Shown piece by piece: positions 8,144 to 16,587 of a DNA stretch of 64,000 nucleotides (position 1 is the stretch's first letter; each line of letters opens with the position of its first letter). The DNA comes from Tardiphaga robiniae. GTDB lineage: Bacteria; Pseudomonadota; Alphaproteobacteria; Rhizobiales; Xanthobacteraceae. The stretch spans positions 1 through 64,000 of the forward strand of contig NZ_LVYV01000056.1 in NCBI RefSeq assembly GCF_001618955.1, in the 5' to 3' direction. Under the pieces are notes generated by a model, which saw only the letters and a list, made by a program, of their open reading frames with translations, was not told the DNA's origin and did not search any database. The translations under genes and the position numbers were made by a program.

Positions 8144-8830
8144 GTGGCCAAATCCGCAGCGCGCTCCACTTCGATCGGCAAATCAGTAACTAGCAAGTCA
8201 GTTGGCAAGGAGATCAGCAAGAAGCCTGCCACAGGCCGGCCGGCGTCCCGCGCTGCATTGACGGTCTCCCGTCCGGAGCTGCTGGTGGACGGCTCGGACG
8301 CCCAGTTCCGCCGCCTCGTCCACAGCCTGTTCGGCTTTCTGGTCCGCCATCAGACCTTGCGCGAAGGTCACGCCGCCGTCATCGGCCTCGCCGGCATCGA
8401 ATACACGACCTTGATCTCGATCCGGCATCTGTCGGCGCAAGGCGACGTCCATGTGCGCGCCGTCGCCGATCACCTGCATCTGAGCGGCGCCTTCGTCACC
8501 ACCGTGACCAACAAGCTCGAAACCAAAGGGCTGATCACCAAGACCTCGCACACCGGCGACCGCCGCCGCATCAGCCTCGTGGTGACACCGCATGGCGCCG
8601 AGCTGCTGGAGCGACTGGCGCCCACGCAGGCCCAGGTGAACGACGTCCAGTTCGGTTGCCTCGGCACCCGGGAATTCCACCAGTTGCTGGACATGGTGCA
8701 GCGGCTCGTCGATTCCAGCGACCGCGCCATTGCGTTGCAGCGTTATCTGGCCGACACCAATGTGAAGCAGCTCTCCCCCGAAGCGCAATCGATCGCCGTC
8801 GCCAAGCGCGGCAAGCCGCGCAAGGGCTGA
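8144..8830 (+). CDS. MarR-family transcriptional regulator (copy 2)
   Basis: This 228-residue regulator starts with a basic Ser/Lys/Arg-rich extension, then the same core as the regulator at 3533-4213. Shared stretches include LLVDGSD, REGHAA-IGLAGIEYT, HLHLSGAFVTTV-NKL, DRRR in the wing and QVNDVQF near the C-terminus. I chose the GTG at 8144. The frame stays open upstream to 7913, but that extension covers the intergenic operator region and overlaps the divergent oxygenase gene's start. It probably controls the divergent oxygenase gene and itself through the dyad at 8005-8027, and perhaps the importer downstream. Which paralogue binds which site cannot be told from sequence. Confidence 0.88.
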   Translation: MAKSAARSTSIGKSVTSKSVGKEISKKPATGRPASRAALTVSRPELLVDGSDAQFRRLVHSLFGFLVRHQTLREGHAAVIGLAGIEYTTLISIRHLSAQGDVHVRAVADHLHLSGAFVTTVTNKLETKGLITKTSHTGDRRRISLVVTPHGAELLERLAPTQAQVNDVQFGCLGTREFHQLLDMVQRLVDSSDRAIALQRYLADTNVKQLSPEAQSIAVAKRGKPRKG

Positions 8831-9278
8831 ATCCTGCCTGCAATCTGACCCGTGTCAGGACCGGCGGTTGCACCCGGCCAAGGCCCCCGAGATAGCCACA
8901 GCCCGCGTCGCCATTGCTGCGACAAAACGGCACCGGGGAGCGCAGCCCCCGCCCGCCCAAGGGCGACGCGGGAATCAGCCGCGACGCGCCCGCAACATTC
9001 AAACACCCGTGAAACAGGCAGTTGCGCGCATTCCCGCCAGCTTCGAATTGCTGCATTTCCGGGCCGCACTGCCGCATAAATTAGCTTCTTAAGAGAACTA
9101 TTTTATAAAGATACTCAGAATGACGATTGTCAAAGCCTGAAATTTATTGGACGATCCGACCAACGCTGTCATTCCGCTGTCACAGCTGGCGATGGCACAT
9201 GGCGTGCATAGAAATCTTTATCTGGATTGTGCTGCGGATGACCGCAGCAAAAGCATCAGCAGAAGAGGACGATCGTCG
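8831..9278. other. Intergenic region upstream of the Liv importer
   Basis: This 448-base gap holds no convincing gene. Bases 8831-9060 are GC-rich with only spurious frames, while 9070-9140 is markedly A/T-rich and contains the third MarR-type dyad. The promoter for livKHMGF is expected near 9080-9200. An AGAAGAGGA ribosome binding site lies at 9261-9269. Confidence 0.6.
9080..9102. promoter_or_regulatory. Candidate MarR operator, site 3
   Basis: The arms ATTAGCTTC and AGAACTATT are separated by TTAAG. Compared with site 1 without gaps, 16 of 21 bases from 9082 to 9102 are identical. It lies 177 bases upstream of livK in an A/T-rich patch that also has the look of a promoter (TTTTATAAAG follows immediately). 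Confidence 0.6.
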
Positions 9279-10505
9279 ATGTCACGGATCAAATCGAATT
9301 TGCCGCGCGTATTGGGTACAGTTGCCGCCGTCACGCTTTCCGCCATGGTTGGCGGTCAGGCATGGGCGCAGGAGATCGCCATCGGCGCGGTGGTGCCGAG
9401 CTCCGGTCCGTTCGCCGAGTGGGGCCGCAGCAACACCGTGACGCTGAAGATGCTGGAACAGCAGACCAACGATGCCGGCGGCATCAATGGCGCGAAGCTG
9501 AAGATCACCATTCTCGACGACGCTGCCAAGCCGGCGCAAGCCGCAAGCTCGCTGCGCAAACTGGCCGGCGACGAAAAGGTTCTTGCCGTGGCCGGCCCGC
9601 TGACCTCGAGCGCCGCCGAAGTGACCTTCCCGGTCGCCAATGAAATGAAGGTGGTCTCCACCTCGCAGGCCTCCTCGAAGCCGGGCGTGGCGAAGCTCAA
9701 CCGTCCCTGGGCATTCCGCAACACCATCGACGAAGGCGTTCTCGCCAAGACCACCGTGCCTTTCTACAAGAAGGCCTTCAACATCAAGACCGTCGCCGTG
9801 ATCTTCGACGCCAAGGACGCCACGGCTTCCACCGTCGGCAAGGTGATCATGCCGGCTGTGCTGAAGGCCAATGACATCATCGTCGCCAACGAGAACGATC
9901 TGCTGTCGTTCAACACCGGCGACCTCGACGTGTCCGCACAGGTCACCAAGCTGAAGGCCCTCAACCCCGACGGCGTCGTTGTCAGCGCCGATTACAGCCA
10001 GGCCATCACCGTGCTGCGCGAGATGAAGCGCCAGGGTCTGATCAAACCGGTCGTCGGTGCCACCCAGCTGATCTCGTCAGCGATTCTCAAGGCTGCCCCG
10101 GAAATCCCGGTGATCGCACCCGCGACCTTCTACGCCACCATGACAGGCCCGGCACCCGAGAAATTCACGGCCACCCTGACACCGCTGCTGCGCAAGGAAT
10201 CCGGCCTGCCGAAGGACATCGAGCCCAGCATGTATGACGCCAACATCTACGAGATCGTCTCGATGTATATCGACGCGATCAAGAAGACCGGCGTCACCGG
10301 CAAGCCGGCCGATCTCGAAGCCGACCGCACCAAGATCCGCGATCATCTCGCCAAGCTCGAAGGCTTCGCCGGTCTCGGCGGCCCGATCGGCTTCAATGAC
10401 GATGGCGACGCGATCAAGGCCTTCTATGTGCTGCAGGGCCAGAACGGCGCCTGGAACACCAAGGTCAAGGGTTGCAGCTCGGCGCCCGGCCACCCGGCCT
10501 GCTGA
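9279..10505 (+). CDS. livK: Branched-chain-type ABC importer, periplasmic binding protein
   Basis: The 408-residue precursor has a signal peptide of about 30 residues ending in AWAQ, then a type I periplasmic-binding fold of the LivJ/LivK/AmiC class. Typical features are IAIGAVVPSSGPFAEWG at the start, the NDAGGINGAKL segment and the VAGPLTSSAA loop of the ligand pocket. The ATG at 9279 has a good AGAAGAGGA site; upstream in-frame codons would remove the signal peptide from the N-terminus. It is first gene of livKHMGF. Ligands of this family range from amino acids to aromatic acids and amides. The shared operator with the oxygenase and amidohydrolase genes suggests it brings in their substrate. 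Confidence 0.9.
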   Translation: MSRIKSNLPRVLGTVAAVTLSAMVGGQAWAQEIAIGAVVPSSGPFAEWGRSNTVTLKMLEQQTNDAGGINGAKLKITILDDAAKPAQAASSLRKLAGDEKVLAVAGPLTSSAAEVTFPVANEMKVVSTSQASSKPGVAKLNRPWAFRNTIDEGVLAKTTVPFYKKAFNIKTVAVIFDAKDATASTVGKVIMPAVLKANDIIVANENDLLSFNTGDLDVSAQVTKLKALNPDGVVVSADYSQAITVLREMKRQGLIKPVVGATQLISSAILKAAPEIPVIAPATFYATMTGPAPEKFTATLTPLLRKESGLPKDIEPSMYDANIYEIVSMYIDAIKKTGVTGKPADLEADRTKIRDHLAKLEGFAGLGGPIGFNDDGDAIKAFYVLQGQNGAWNTKVKGCSSAPGHPAC

Positions 10506-10525
10506 TCTCTCACATTATCCACGCC

Positions 10526-10554
10526 GCTGCGGCCGGGAAGTCCTCCCGGCCGCA
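10526..10554 (+). terminator. Stem-loop between livK and livH
   Basis: CTGCGGCCGGGA and its exact complement form a 12-bp stem around a 5-base loop (AGTCC), starting 20 bases after the livK stop. There is no T run, so it is more likely an mRNA-stabilising or partial-termination hairpin that keeps the binding protein more abundant than the membrane components. Confidence 0.6.
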
Positions 10555-10594
10555 GTCATGATGACGACCACCTGATTTAACGATTGCGATTCCC

Positions 10595-11473
10595 ATGCTG
10601 ATACAGCAACTCGTCAACGGCCTGACGCTCGGAGCGGTCTATACGCTGCTGGCGCTGTCGTTCTCGCTCGTGATGGGCATTCTCGGCATTCTCAATCTCG
10701 CGATTGCCGAACTCTTCATGATCGGCGGCTATCTCGGCTTCACGCTGATCACCGCAGGCTTCCCGCTTCCGGTCGCCGTGCTCGGCGGCATGCTCGGCGC
10801 AGCCGTGATCGCCATCGCCATCGAGAAGATCGGCTACCAGCCGCTGCGCGACGCGCCGCTGGTGACGCCGATGCTGTCGACGCTGGGTTTCTCGATCATC
10901 CTGCAGAACGTCGCCACCAACATCTGGGGCTCGGATCCTGCCCAGCTCCCCGACGAGTATTTCGGCAAGCAATATGCGCTCGGCCCGGTCAATATCGGCG
11001 AGATGCAGCTGATCGTTCTCGTCGCCACCGTCGTGCTGGTCGCACTGGTTGCTTATATCGTGCAGAAGACCCCGATGGGCCGCGCGCTGCGCGCCGTAGC
11101 CGAGAACCGCGAAGTCGCAAGAATCCTGGGCGTCTCCGCTGACCGCCTGACCATGCTGGCCTTCATCCTGTCGGGCTCGCTCGCCGGCGTTGCCGGCGTG
11201 TTGATCGCGCTGCATTACGGCACCATCACGCCCTATCTCGGCGTCGAGATCGGCCTCAAGGCCATCGCCGTGATGGTGATCGGCGGCACCCGCCAGATCT
11301 GGGGCGCGCTGGTCGCAGGTCCCTTGATCGGCATCGCCGAAGTGCTGACTGTCGCTTACGGCGGCTCTCAGGTCCGCGACTTCGTCGTCTACGGCTTCAT
11401 GATTTTGATTTTGTTGCTGCGTCCGCAAGGCCTGCTCGGCGGCGCACGATCCGATCAGGGGCAGCGCGTCTGA
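10595..11473 (+). CDS. livH: Branched-chain-type ABC importer permease LivH
   Basis: This 292-residue inner-membrane permease has about eight hydrophobic helices. It begins with LIQQLVNGLTLGAVYTLLALS, a hallmark start of LivH proteins, and carries GRALRAVAENREVARILGV, the cytoplasmic coupling loop that contacts the ATPases. The stop codon overlaps the livM start (TGATG). With LivM it forms the heterodimeric channel. Confidence 0.93.
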   Translation: MLIQQLVNGLTLGAVYTLLALSFSLVMGILGILNLAIAELFMIGGYLGFTLITAGFPLPVAVLGGMLGAAVIAIAIEKIGYQPLRDAPLVTPMLSTLGFSIILQNVATNIWGSDPAQLPDEYFGKQYALGPVNIGEMQLIVLVATVVLVALVAYIVQKTPMGRALRAVAENREVARILGVSADRLTMLAFILSGSLAGVAGVLIALHYGTITPYLGVEIGLKAIAVMVIGGTRQIWGALVAGPLIGIAEVLTVAYGGSQVRDFVVYGFMILILLLRPQGLLGGARSDQGQRV

Positions 11474-12309
11474 TGTCGACCTATTATGCAAGCCTGCTCG
11501 CCGAGTCCGGCATTCTCCTGCTCGGCGCGCTCAGCGTCTATATCATCCTCGCCACGGGCCAGCTCTCGCTCGGCAATGGCGCCTTCATGGGAATCGGCGC
11601 TTACCTGTCATCTTACCTCACCGTCGCGCTGAACGTGCCGCTGACACTCGCCTTGCTGATCTCGGCGATCGCCGCCGGCATCATCGGCGCCATCGTCGCC
11701 TTCCCTGCTTTGAGGTTAAAAGGCATCTATCTCGCCATGGCCACCGTCGGCTTCGGCGAAATGGTGCGCAGCTTCTTCCTCAATTTCGACGCCATGGGCG
11801 GCTCCGGCGGCTATCGCGGCATGCAGCACATTTCGGTTGGCTATGTCTGGCTGTGGGCCGGCGGCATCCTGATCGCCGTGATGCTGCTGGAGCGCTCGCG
11901 CGTCTGGCTGGAAATGCAGGCTGTCCATGATGACGAGACCGCAGCGGGCCTGATCGGACTCAACACCACCGTGACCAAGATCGGCGCCTTCGGTGTCGGC
12001 GCCGCGGTGGCCGCCATCTCCGGCGGATTGTTCGCGCATCACAACGTCTATATCGAGCCGGCGAATTTCGGCTTCGATCGCTCGATCGAATTCGTGCTGG
12101 CCGTGATCCTCGGCGGATCCACTGTCGGACCGGGCTCGCTGGTCGGCTCATTGCTGCTGGTGTTCCTGCCTGAATTCCTGCGTCCGATCGCCGACTGGCG
12201 CCTCGCCGCCTTCGGCACGCTACTGATTGTTGTGCTGCTGGTACGGCGTCAGGGCATTCTCGATCGTTCGCTGATCCGAACGCTCACCTTCCGGAGGGCC
12301 GCGGCATGA
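11473..12309 (+). CDS. livM: Branched-chain-type ABC importer permease LivM
   Basis: The 278-residue inner-membrane permease of the LivM family shows the early LATGQLSLGNGAFMGIGAY segment, the RLKGIYLAMATVGFGEM motif and a C-terminal FVLAVILGGSTVGPGSLVG stretch. It is somewhat shorter than E. coli LivM, which has an extra N-terminal region; this is usual in alphaproteobacteria. It overlaps livG by four bases (ATGA). Confidence 0.92.
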   Translation: MSTYYASLLAESGILLLGALSVYIILATGQLSLGNGAFMGIGAYLSSYLTVALNVPLTLALLISAIAAGIIGAIVAFPALRLKGIYLAMATVGFGEMVRSFFLNFDAMGGSGGYRGMQHISVGYVWLWAGGILIAVMLLERSRVWLEMQAVHDDETAAGLIGLNTTVTKIGAFGVGAAVAAISGGLFAHHNVYIEPANFGFDRSIEFVLAVILGGSTVGPGSLVGSLLLVFLPEFLRPIADWRLAAFGTLLIVVLLVRRQGILDRSLIRTLTFRRAAA

Positions 12310-13058
12310 GCAACGCGCTGCTTCAACTCACCGGCGTCACCAAGACGTTCGGCGGCATCCATGCGCTGTCCGGCATGGTCTGCGAAGTGCCGGAAGGCAA
12401 GATCGTCGGCGTGATCGGGCCCAACGGCGCCGGCAAGACGACACTGTTCAACACCATCACCGGCGCCTATCGCGCCGATGCCGGCGAAGTCAAACTCAAG
12501 GGCGTCGACGTCACGCAGTGGCCATCCTATCGCATCGTCCGCGAAGGCATCGCCCGCACCTTCCAGAATATCCGGCTGTTCGGCAGCATGACGGTGTGGG
12601 AACATCTGCTGGTGGCGCAGCCGCACAGCGAAAGCGCATGGCGGCGTCTGCTGCCGATCTCCTGGGCCAATCCGGCGGCGCAGGCCCGCGCCGAGGAAGT
12701 GATGGCGTTCTTCGGTCTCACCGAACTGCGCGACCGCCCCGCGAAATCCCTGCCCTACGGCATCCAGCGCAAGGTGGAAATGGCGCGCGCCGTCACCGCG
12801 AAGCCGAAGCTGCTGCTGCTCGATGAGCCCGTCGCCGGCATGAACCATGACGAGGCCGAGGAGATCCGCGCGCTGATGATCCGCTTGCGCGACACCGGCC
12901 TCACCATTCTCCTGATCGAACACGACATGAATTTCGTGATGCGGCTCTGCGACTATCTCTATGTCCTCGATTTCGGCGTGCTGATCGCCGAAGGCAAGCC
13001 CGAGGAAGTCCGCGCCAACCCGGTCGTCCTCGACGCCTATCTCGGAAAGGACAACTGA
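12306..13058 (+). CDS. livG: Branched-chain-type ABC importer ATPase LivG
   Basis: The 250-residue ATPase has Walker A GPNGAGKTT near residue 40, the LivG-typical RTFQNIRLFGSMTV Q-loop region, a signature loop LPYGIQRKVEMARA (YG in place of the common GG, usual for LivG) and Walker B LLLLDEPVAGMN. The switch His is in LLIEHDMNFV. It powers uptake together with LivF. Start and stop overlap the neighbouring genes. Confidence 0.93.
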   Translation: MSNALLQLTGVTKTFGGIHALSGMVCEVPEGKIVGVIGPNGAGKTTLFNTITGAYRADAGEVKLKGVDVTQWPSYRIVREGIARTFQNIRLFGSMTVWEHLLVAQPHSESAWRRLLPISWANPAAQARAEEVMAFFGLTELRDRPAKSLPYGIQRKVEMARAVTAKPKLLLLDEPVAGMNHDEAEEIRALMIRLRDTGLTILLIEHDMNFVMRLCDYLYVLDFGVLIAEGKPEEVRANPVVLDAYLGKDN

Positions 13059-13765
13059 TGCTCACGATCCGTGGTCTGCAGGTCCGCTACGGCGCCATCA
13101 CGGCCTTGCGCGGCGTCGATCTCGACATCAAGCAGGGCGAGATCGTAGCGCTGCTGGGCGCCAATGGCGCCGGCAAGAGCACGATTGCACGGTCCATCGC
13201 CGGGCTTCTGCCGTTCCAGGGCGACATCACCTATCAGGGCGAGAAGCTCGTGCCGAATGCCGCCGAGAAGAATCTCCGCCGCGGCATCGCGCTGGTGCCG
13301 GAAGGCCGCGGCATTCTCGCCCGCATGACGGTCTATGAAAATCTGCTGATGGGTATCTACACCCGATCGGACAAATCCGAAGCGATGGCCGATGTCGCCA
13401 AGATGCTGGAACGCTTCCCGATCCTCGGCAAGCGCCGCGACGGTCTCGCCAGCCTGTTGTCGGGCGGCGAACAGCAGATGCTGGCCATCGGACGTGCACT
13501 GCTGTCGAAGCCGAAGCTGCTGCTGCTGGACGAGCCGTCGCTCGGTCTCGCGCCTCTGATGACCGACACGCTGTTCAAGATGATCGCCCAGTTCCGTGAC
13601 GAAGGACTCACCGTGCTGCTGGTCGAGCAGAAGGCACGGCAGACGCTGAAGATCGTCGACCGGGCCTATCTGCTGGAAACTGGCCGCGTCGTGACCTCAG
13701 GCACGGCGCAGGCGCTGATCGACGATCCGACGGTGTCCGATGCGTTTTTGGGTGGGACGCATTAA
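13058..13765 (+). CDS. livF: Branched-chain-type ABC importer ATPase LivF
   Basis: This 235-residue ATPase has Walker A GANGAGKST, the LivF-typical IALVPEGRGILARMTVYENL segment, signature LSGGEQQMLAIGRAL and Walker B LLLLDEPSLGLAP. It overlaps livG by one base and ends two bases before the inverted-repeat element at 13767. It is last gene of the importer operon. Confidence 0.93.
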   Translation: MLTIRGLQVRYGAITALRGVDLDIKQGEIVALLGANGAGKSTIARSIAGLLPFQGDITYQGEKLVPNAAEKNLRRGIALVPEGRGILARMTVYENLLMGIYTRSDKSEAMADVAKMLERFPILGKRRDGLASLLSGGEQQMLAIGRALLSKPKLLLLDEPSLGLAPLMTDTLFKMIAQFRDEGLTVLLVEQKARQTLKIVDRAYLLETGRVVTSGTAQALIDDPTVSDAFLGGTH

Positions 13766-13766
13766 C

Positions 13767-13898
13767 TCGTCATTCCGGGGCGCGTGCGGCGCCAGCCGCA
13801 TGCGAACCCGGAACCTCAAACTAGTTGAAACTCCGGGGAGCCAAGCCACTCTGAGGTTCCGGGTTCGCTCACCTGCGGTGAGCGCCCCGGAATGACGA
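13767..13898. repeat. Long inverted-repeat element, copy 2
   Basis: The outer arms are the same as in the copy at 494-635 (TCGTCATTCCGGGGCGC and complement). The inner arms share the gaacccggaa core; the loop differs. It occupies the whole gap between the convergent livF and aldolase genes, so it is well placed to terminate both transcripts. Confidence 0.85.
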
Positions 13899-13906
13899 GC
13901 GCGTGG

Positions 13907-15022
13907 CTACGCCCCATACCGCGCCAGCACCGGCCAGGTCTCCACGCCATTATTATGCCCGACCACATGATACGCCGCGTGCAAATTCACCGTCGGATCG
14001 CAATGCGTCGTCAGCAGCAGCACGCGGCTGCCGAGCTTCGGCGCCTCAGCACCATCAGGCATGGTGATCATGCCATGCTCGTCGCCGCCGAAGCGATAGG
14101 TCGAACCTTCCGGCACACCTAACATCAGCGACGGCACCGGCCCGTTGAAGGCCATCGCCTTGACGCCGGCATCGACGGTGAATTCGCCGGCACGATTCAC
14201 CGACGTGACCGTCGCAAGAATGAACAAACTTGGATCGTAAGGCAGCGCACCACCCTCGTGCTCCAACTTGCCGTAGTCGGAATCCATGAACACGTAGGAA
14301 CCGACCTGCAGCTCCGTAAAGGTGCCCGTGACATCATAGGCGCAAGCGCCCGTGCCGCTGCCGGTGACGATCTCCGCCTTGACGCCGGCTTCCGCCAGCA
14401 CGTGCAGATGCTCATCGAGCATGGCGCGCACGCGCGCAGCACCCGCCCTGCGTTCCTGGGCATCGATCATGTGCTGCACATGACCGGCAAAGCCCTGGAT
14501 GCCGCCGAATGTCATGCCCGGCGTGGCGTCGATCAGTTGCGCCAGCGCAAGTGTCGATGCTGTGTCAACGATACCGGTGCGGCGCTGGCCGACATCGATA
14601 TCGATCAGCACCTGTAGCGGACGGCTGCCGGCATCGAGCAATTCATGCAGCACGTGAATCTGGTCGGCGTGATCGACGACGATACTGATATCGGATTGGT
14701 CGGCGACAGCGGCCAGACGCGCGAGCTTCGGTCGGTCGGCCACCGGCGTGGTCAGCAGCAGCCCTGTGATACCGGCCTGCGCAAAGGCCTCGATCTCGGC
14801 GACCGTCGCACAGGAGATACCCACCGCTCCCGCTTCGATCTGCAACTGCGCAATGCGCGTCGACTTGTGGGTCTTGGCATGCGGGCGAAGCGCAACGCCA
14901 TTCGCTTTGGCGAACTCTGCCATGGCAGTGATGTTGCGCTGAAGGGCCGAGGCATCCAGCACCAGCGCAGGCGTCTGGATATCCGCGAAGGCCGGCAGAT
15001 TGGGATCGAGCATGTTTGGCAT
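13907..15022 (-). CDS. D-threonine aldolase-like PLP enzyme (DSD1/alanine racemase N-terminal fold)
   Basis: This 371-residue enzyme has the fold-type III PLP barrel with RPHAKTHKS near residues 46-54, whose first Lys should bind PLP. The C-terminal beta domain contains TTHCDPTVNLH, the metal-binding His/Cys pair of D-threonine aldolase and D-serine dehydratase relatives. Expected reactions are cleavage of a D-beta-hydroxy-amino acid to glycine plus aldehyde, or a related D-specific step. The ATG at 15022 shares a base with the hydantoinase stop (TGATG), so the two are translationally coupled. This placement fits a D-amino acid released by the hydantoinase route. Aldolase versus dehydratase cannot be separated by eye. 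Confidence 0.85.
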   Translation of the reverse strand: MPNMLDPNLPAFADIQTPALVLDASALQRNITAMAEFAKANGVALRPHAKTHKSTRIAQLQIEAGAVGISCATVAEIEAFAQAGITGLLLTTPVADRPKLARLAAVADQSDISIVVDHADQIHVLHELLDAGSRPLQVLIDIDVGQRRTGIVDTASTLALAQLIDATPGMTFGGIQGFAGHVQHMIDAQERRAGAARVRAMLDEHLHVLAEAGVKAEIVTGSGTGACAYDVTGTFTELQVGSYVFMDSDYGKLEHEGGALPYDPSLFILATVTSVNRAGEFTVDAGVKAMAFNGPVPSLMLGVPEGSTYRFGGDEHGMITMPDGAEAPKLGSRVLLLTTHCDPTVNLHAAYHVVGHNNGVETWPVLARYGA

Positions 15023-16494
15023 CACAGCAGCTTCGCGCCAAAGTTCTTCGCCGGGTCCATTTCGGCAGCGAGCTTGCCTGACGGCGTCGCGGCCTTGCCG
15101 CCCTCGCGCAGCATCAGGCGTCCCTCGCCCGGCTTGCTGTTGAACGTATCGCCGTCGACAAGCACGCGGCCGCGCAACAACACCTTCTCGGGCCAGCCGG
15201 TGACGGTGCGGCCGGAGAACGGCGAGAAGCCGGTGAGATCGTGCATCATCTCGTCCGAGAGCGTGACCTTGCGCGCGGGATCCCAGATCGCAATATCGGC
15301 ATCGTTGCCGATGGCGATGGAGCCCTTCTTTGGCAGATTGTAGATCTGCGCCGGCGCGGTCGATGTGAGTTCGACGAATTTCGACAGGCCCAGGCGACCT
15401 TTCGACACCATGGCGTCGAACAGCAATGGCAGGCGCACTTCGAGGCCCGGCAGGCCGTTGGCGACCTGCTTGAATGTCGGGTTCGGCCCCGCGCGCAGCT
15501 TGCCGGTCTCGTCATAGCGATACGGTGCGTGATCCGACGAGATCAGTTGCAGATCGCCCAGCGCCAGCGCGTGCCACAGCGCTTCCTGATCGTCCGGAGT
15601 ACGCGCCGGGGGACTGCACATCCACTTCGCGCCTTCGGCGCCGGGCTTGTCCATGTCCTCGGCGGTGAGGAACAGATATTGCGGACAGGTCTCGGCGAAA
15701 ATCTTGACGCCGCGGCCCCGCGCCTCGCGGATCACCGCGGCACCTTCGCGGGTTGAGACGTGGAAGATCATCACCGGCTGGTCGAGCAATTCGCTGAACG
15801 CGATCAGCCGCGTGAAGGCTTCGGATTCCGAGACGCGCGCATGGCTGATGGCGTGATATTTCGGCGCGGTGTAGCCCTTGTCGATCAGCCGCTTCACCAT
15901 CCAGGCGATGACGCCGTGGTTCTCCGCGTGAACGCAGACCAGCGCCTTGGCTTCGCGCGCGGCGGCGAGAATATCCAGCAGCTTCTCGTCATCGACCTTG
16001 AGACGATCATAGGTCATGAAAATCTTGATCGAGGAATGGCCCTGTCTCACCAGCGCCGGAATATCCTCGGCAATGACCTTGTCGGTGACATCGGAGACGA
16101 TGATGTGGAAGGCGTAGTCAATCATCGCGCCTTTCTTCGCCAACGCCGTGTAATCGGTCACGACCTCCTGCACATCCATGCCGACATGCTGGGCGGCAAA
16201 GGAGATCACGCTGGTGGTGCCGCCAAAGGCCGCGGACCGCGTCGCGCTCTCGAAAGTGTCGGCATTCATGATGCCGGCGGCGGAGAGCTGTTCGATATGG
16301 GCATGGGCATCGACGCCGCCCGGCAGAACCAGCTTGCCTGTTGCATTGATTTCCGTCTTGCCGGCTGCAAGCCCGCTGCCCAGCGCCACGATGGTCTCGC
16401 CGGTAATGCCGACATCGGCGGCAAATACATCGCTCGATGTGGCGACGGTGCCACCGCGGATCATGAGGTCGTAGACGGGATCGGACAAGGGCAA
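15022..16494 (-). CDS. D-hydantoinase / dihydropyrimidinase
   Basis: The 490-residue amidohydrolase has all binuclear-site ligands of the cyclic amidase group: His64 and His66 (DAHAHIE), the Lys157 expected to be carboxylated (SSIKIFMTY), His189 (CVHAEN), His245 (IFHVST) and Asp321 (SSDHAPY). It opens hydantoins or dihydropyrimidines to N-carbamoyl amino acids. Length and motifs match cytoplasmic D-hydantoinases. It is first gene of the minus-strand pair with the aldolase-like gene and is divergent from the racemase gene, so all three can be induced from the 93-base region 16495-16587. Confidence 0.92.
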   Translation of the reverse strand: MPLSDPVYDLMIRGGTVATSSDVFAADVGITGETIVALGSGLAAGKTEINATGKLVLPGGVDAHAHIEQLSAAGIMNADTFESATRSAAFGGTTSVISFAAQHVGMDVQEVVTDYTALAKKGAMIDYAFHIIVSDVTDKVIAEDIPALVRQGHSSIKIFMTYDRLKVDDEKLLDILAAAREAKALVCVHAENHGVIAWMVKRLIDKGYTAPKYHAISHARVSESEAFTRLIAFSELLDQPVMIFHVSTREGAAVIREARGRGVKIFAETCPQYLFLTAEDMDKPGAEGAKWMCSPPARTPDDQEALWHALALGDLQLISSDHAPYRYDETGKLRAGPNPTFKQVANGLPGLEVRLPLLFDAMVSKGRLGLSKFVELTSTAPAQIYNLPKKGSIAIGNDADIAIWDPARKVTLSDEMMHDLTGFSPFSGRTVTGWPEKVLLRGRVLVDGDTFNSKPGEGRLMLREGGKAATPSGKLAAEMDPAKNFGAKLL

Positions 16495-16587
16495 AACTCC
16501 AGGGACTAGATCGGATATGCGAACATTTTACAGGCTTTGATGACGCGCACTTTCCGGTAATACTGCTGTCCTGACAAGGAGCCGAAT

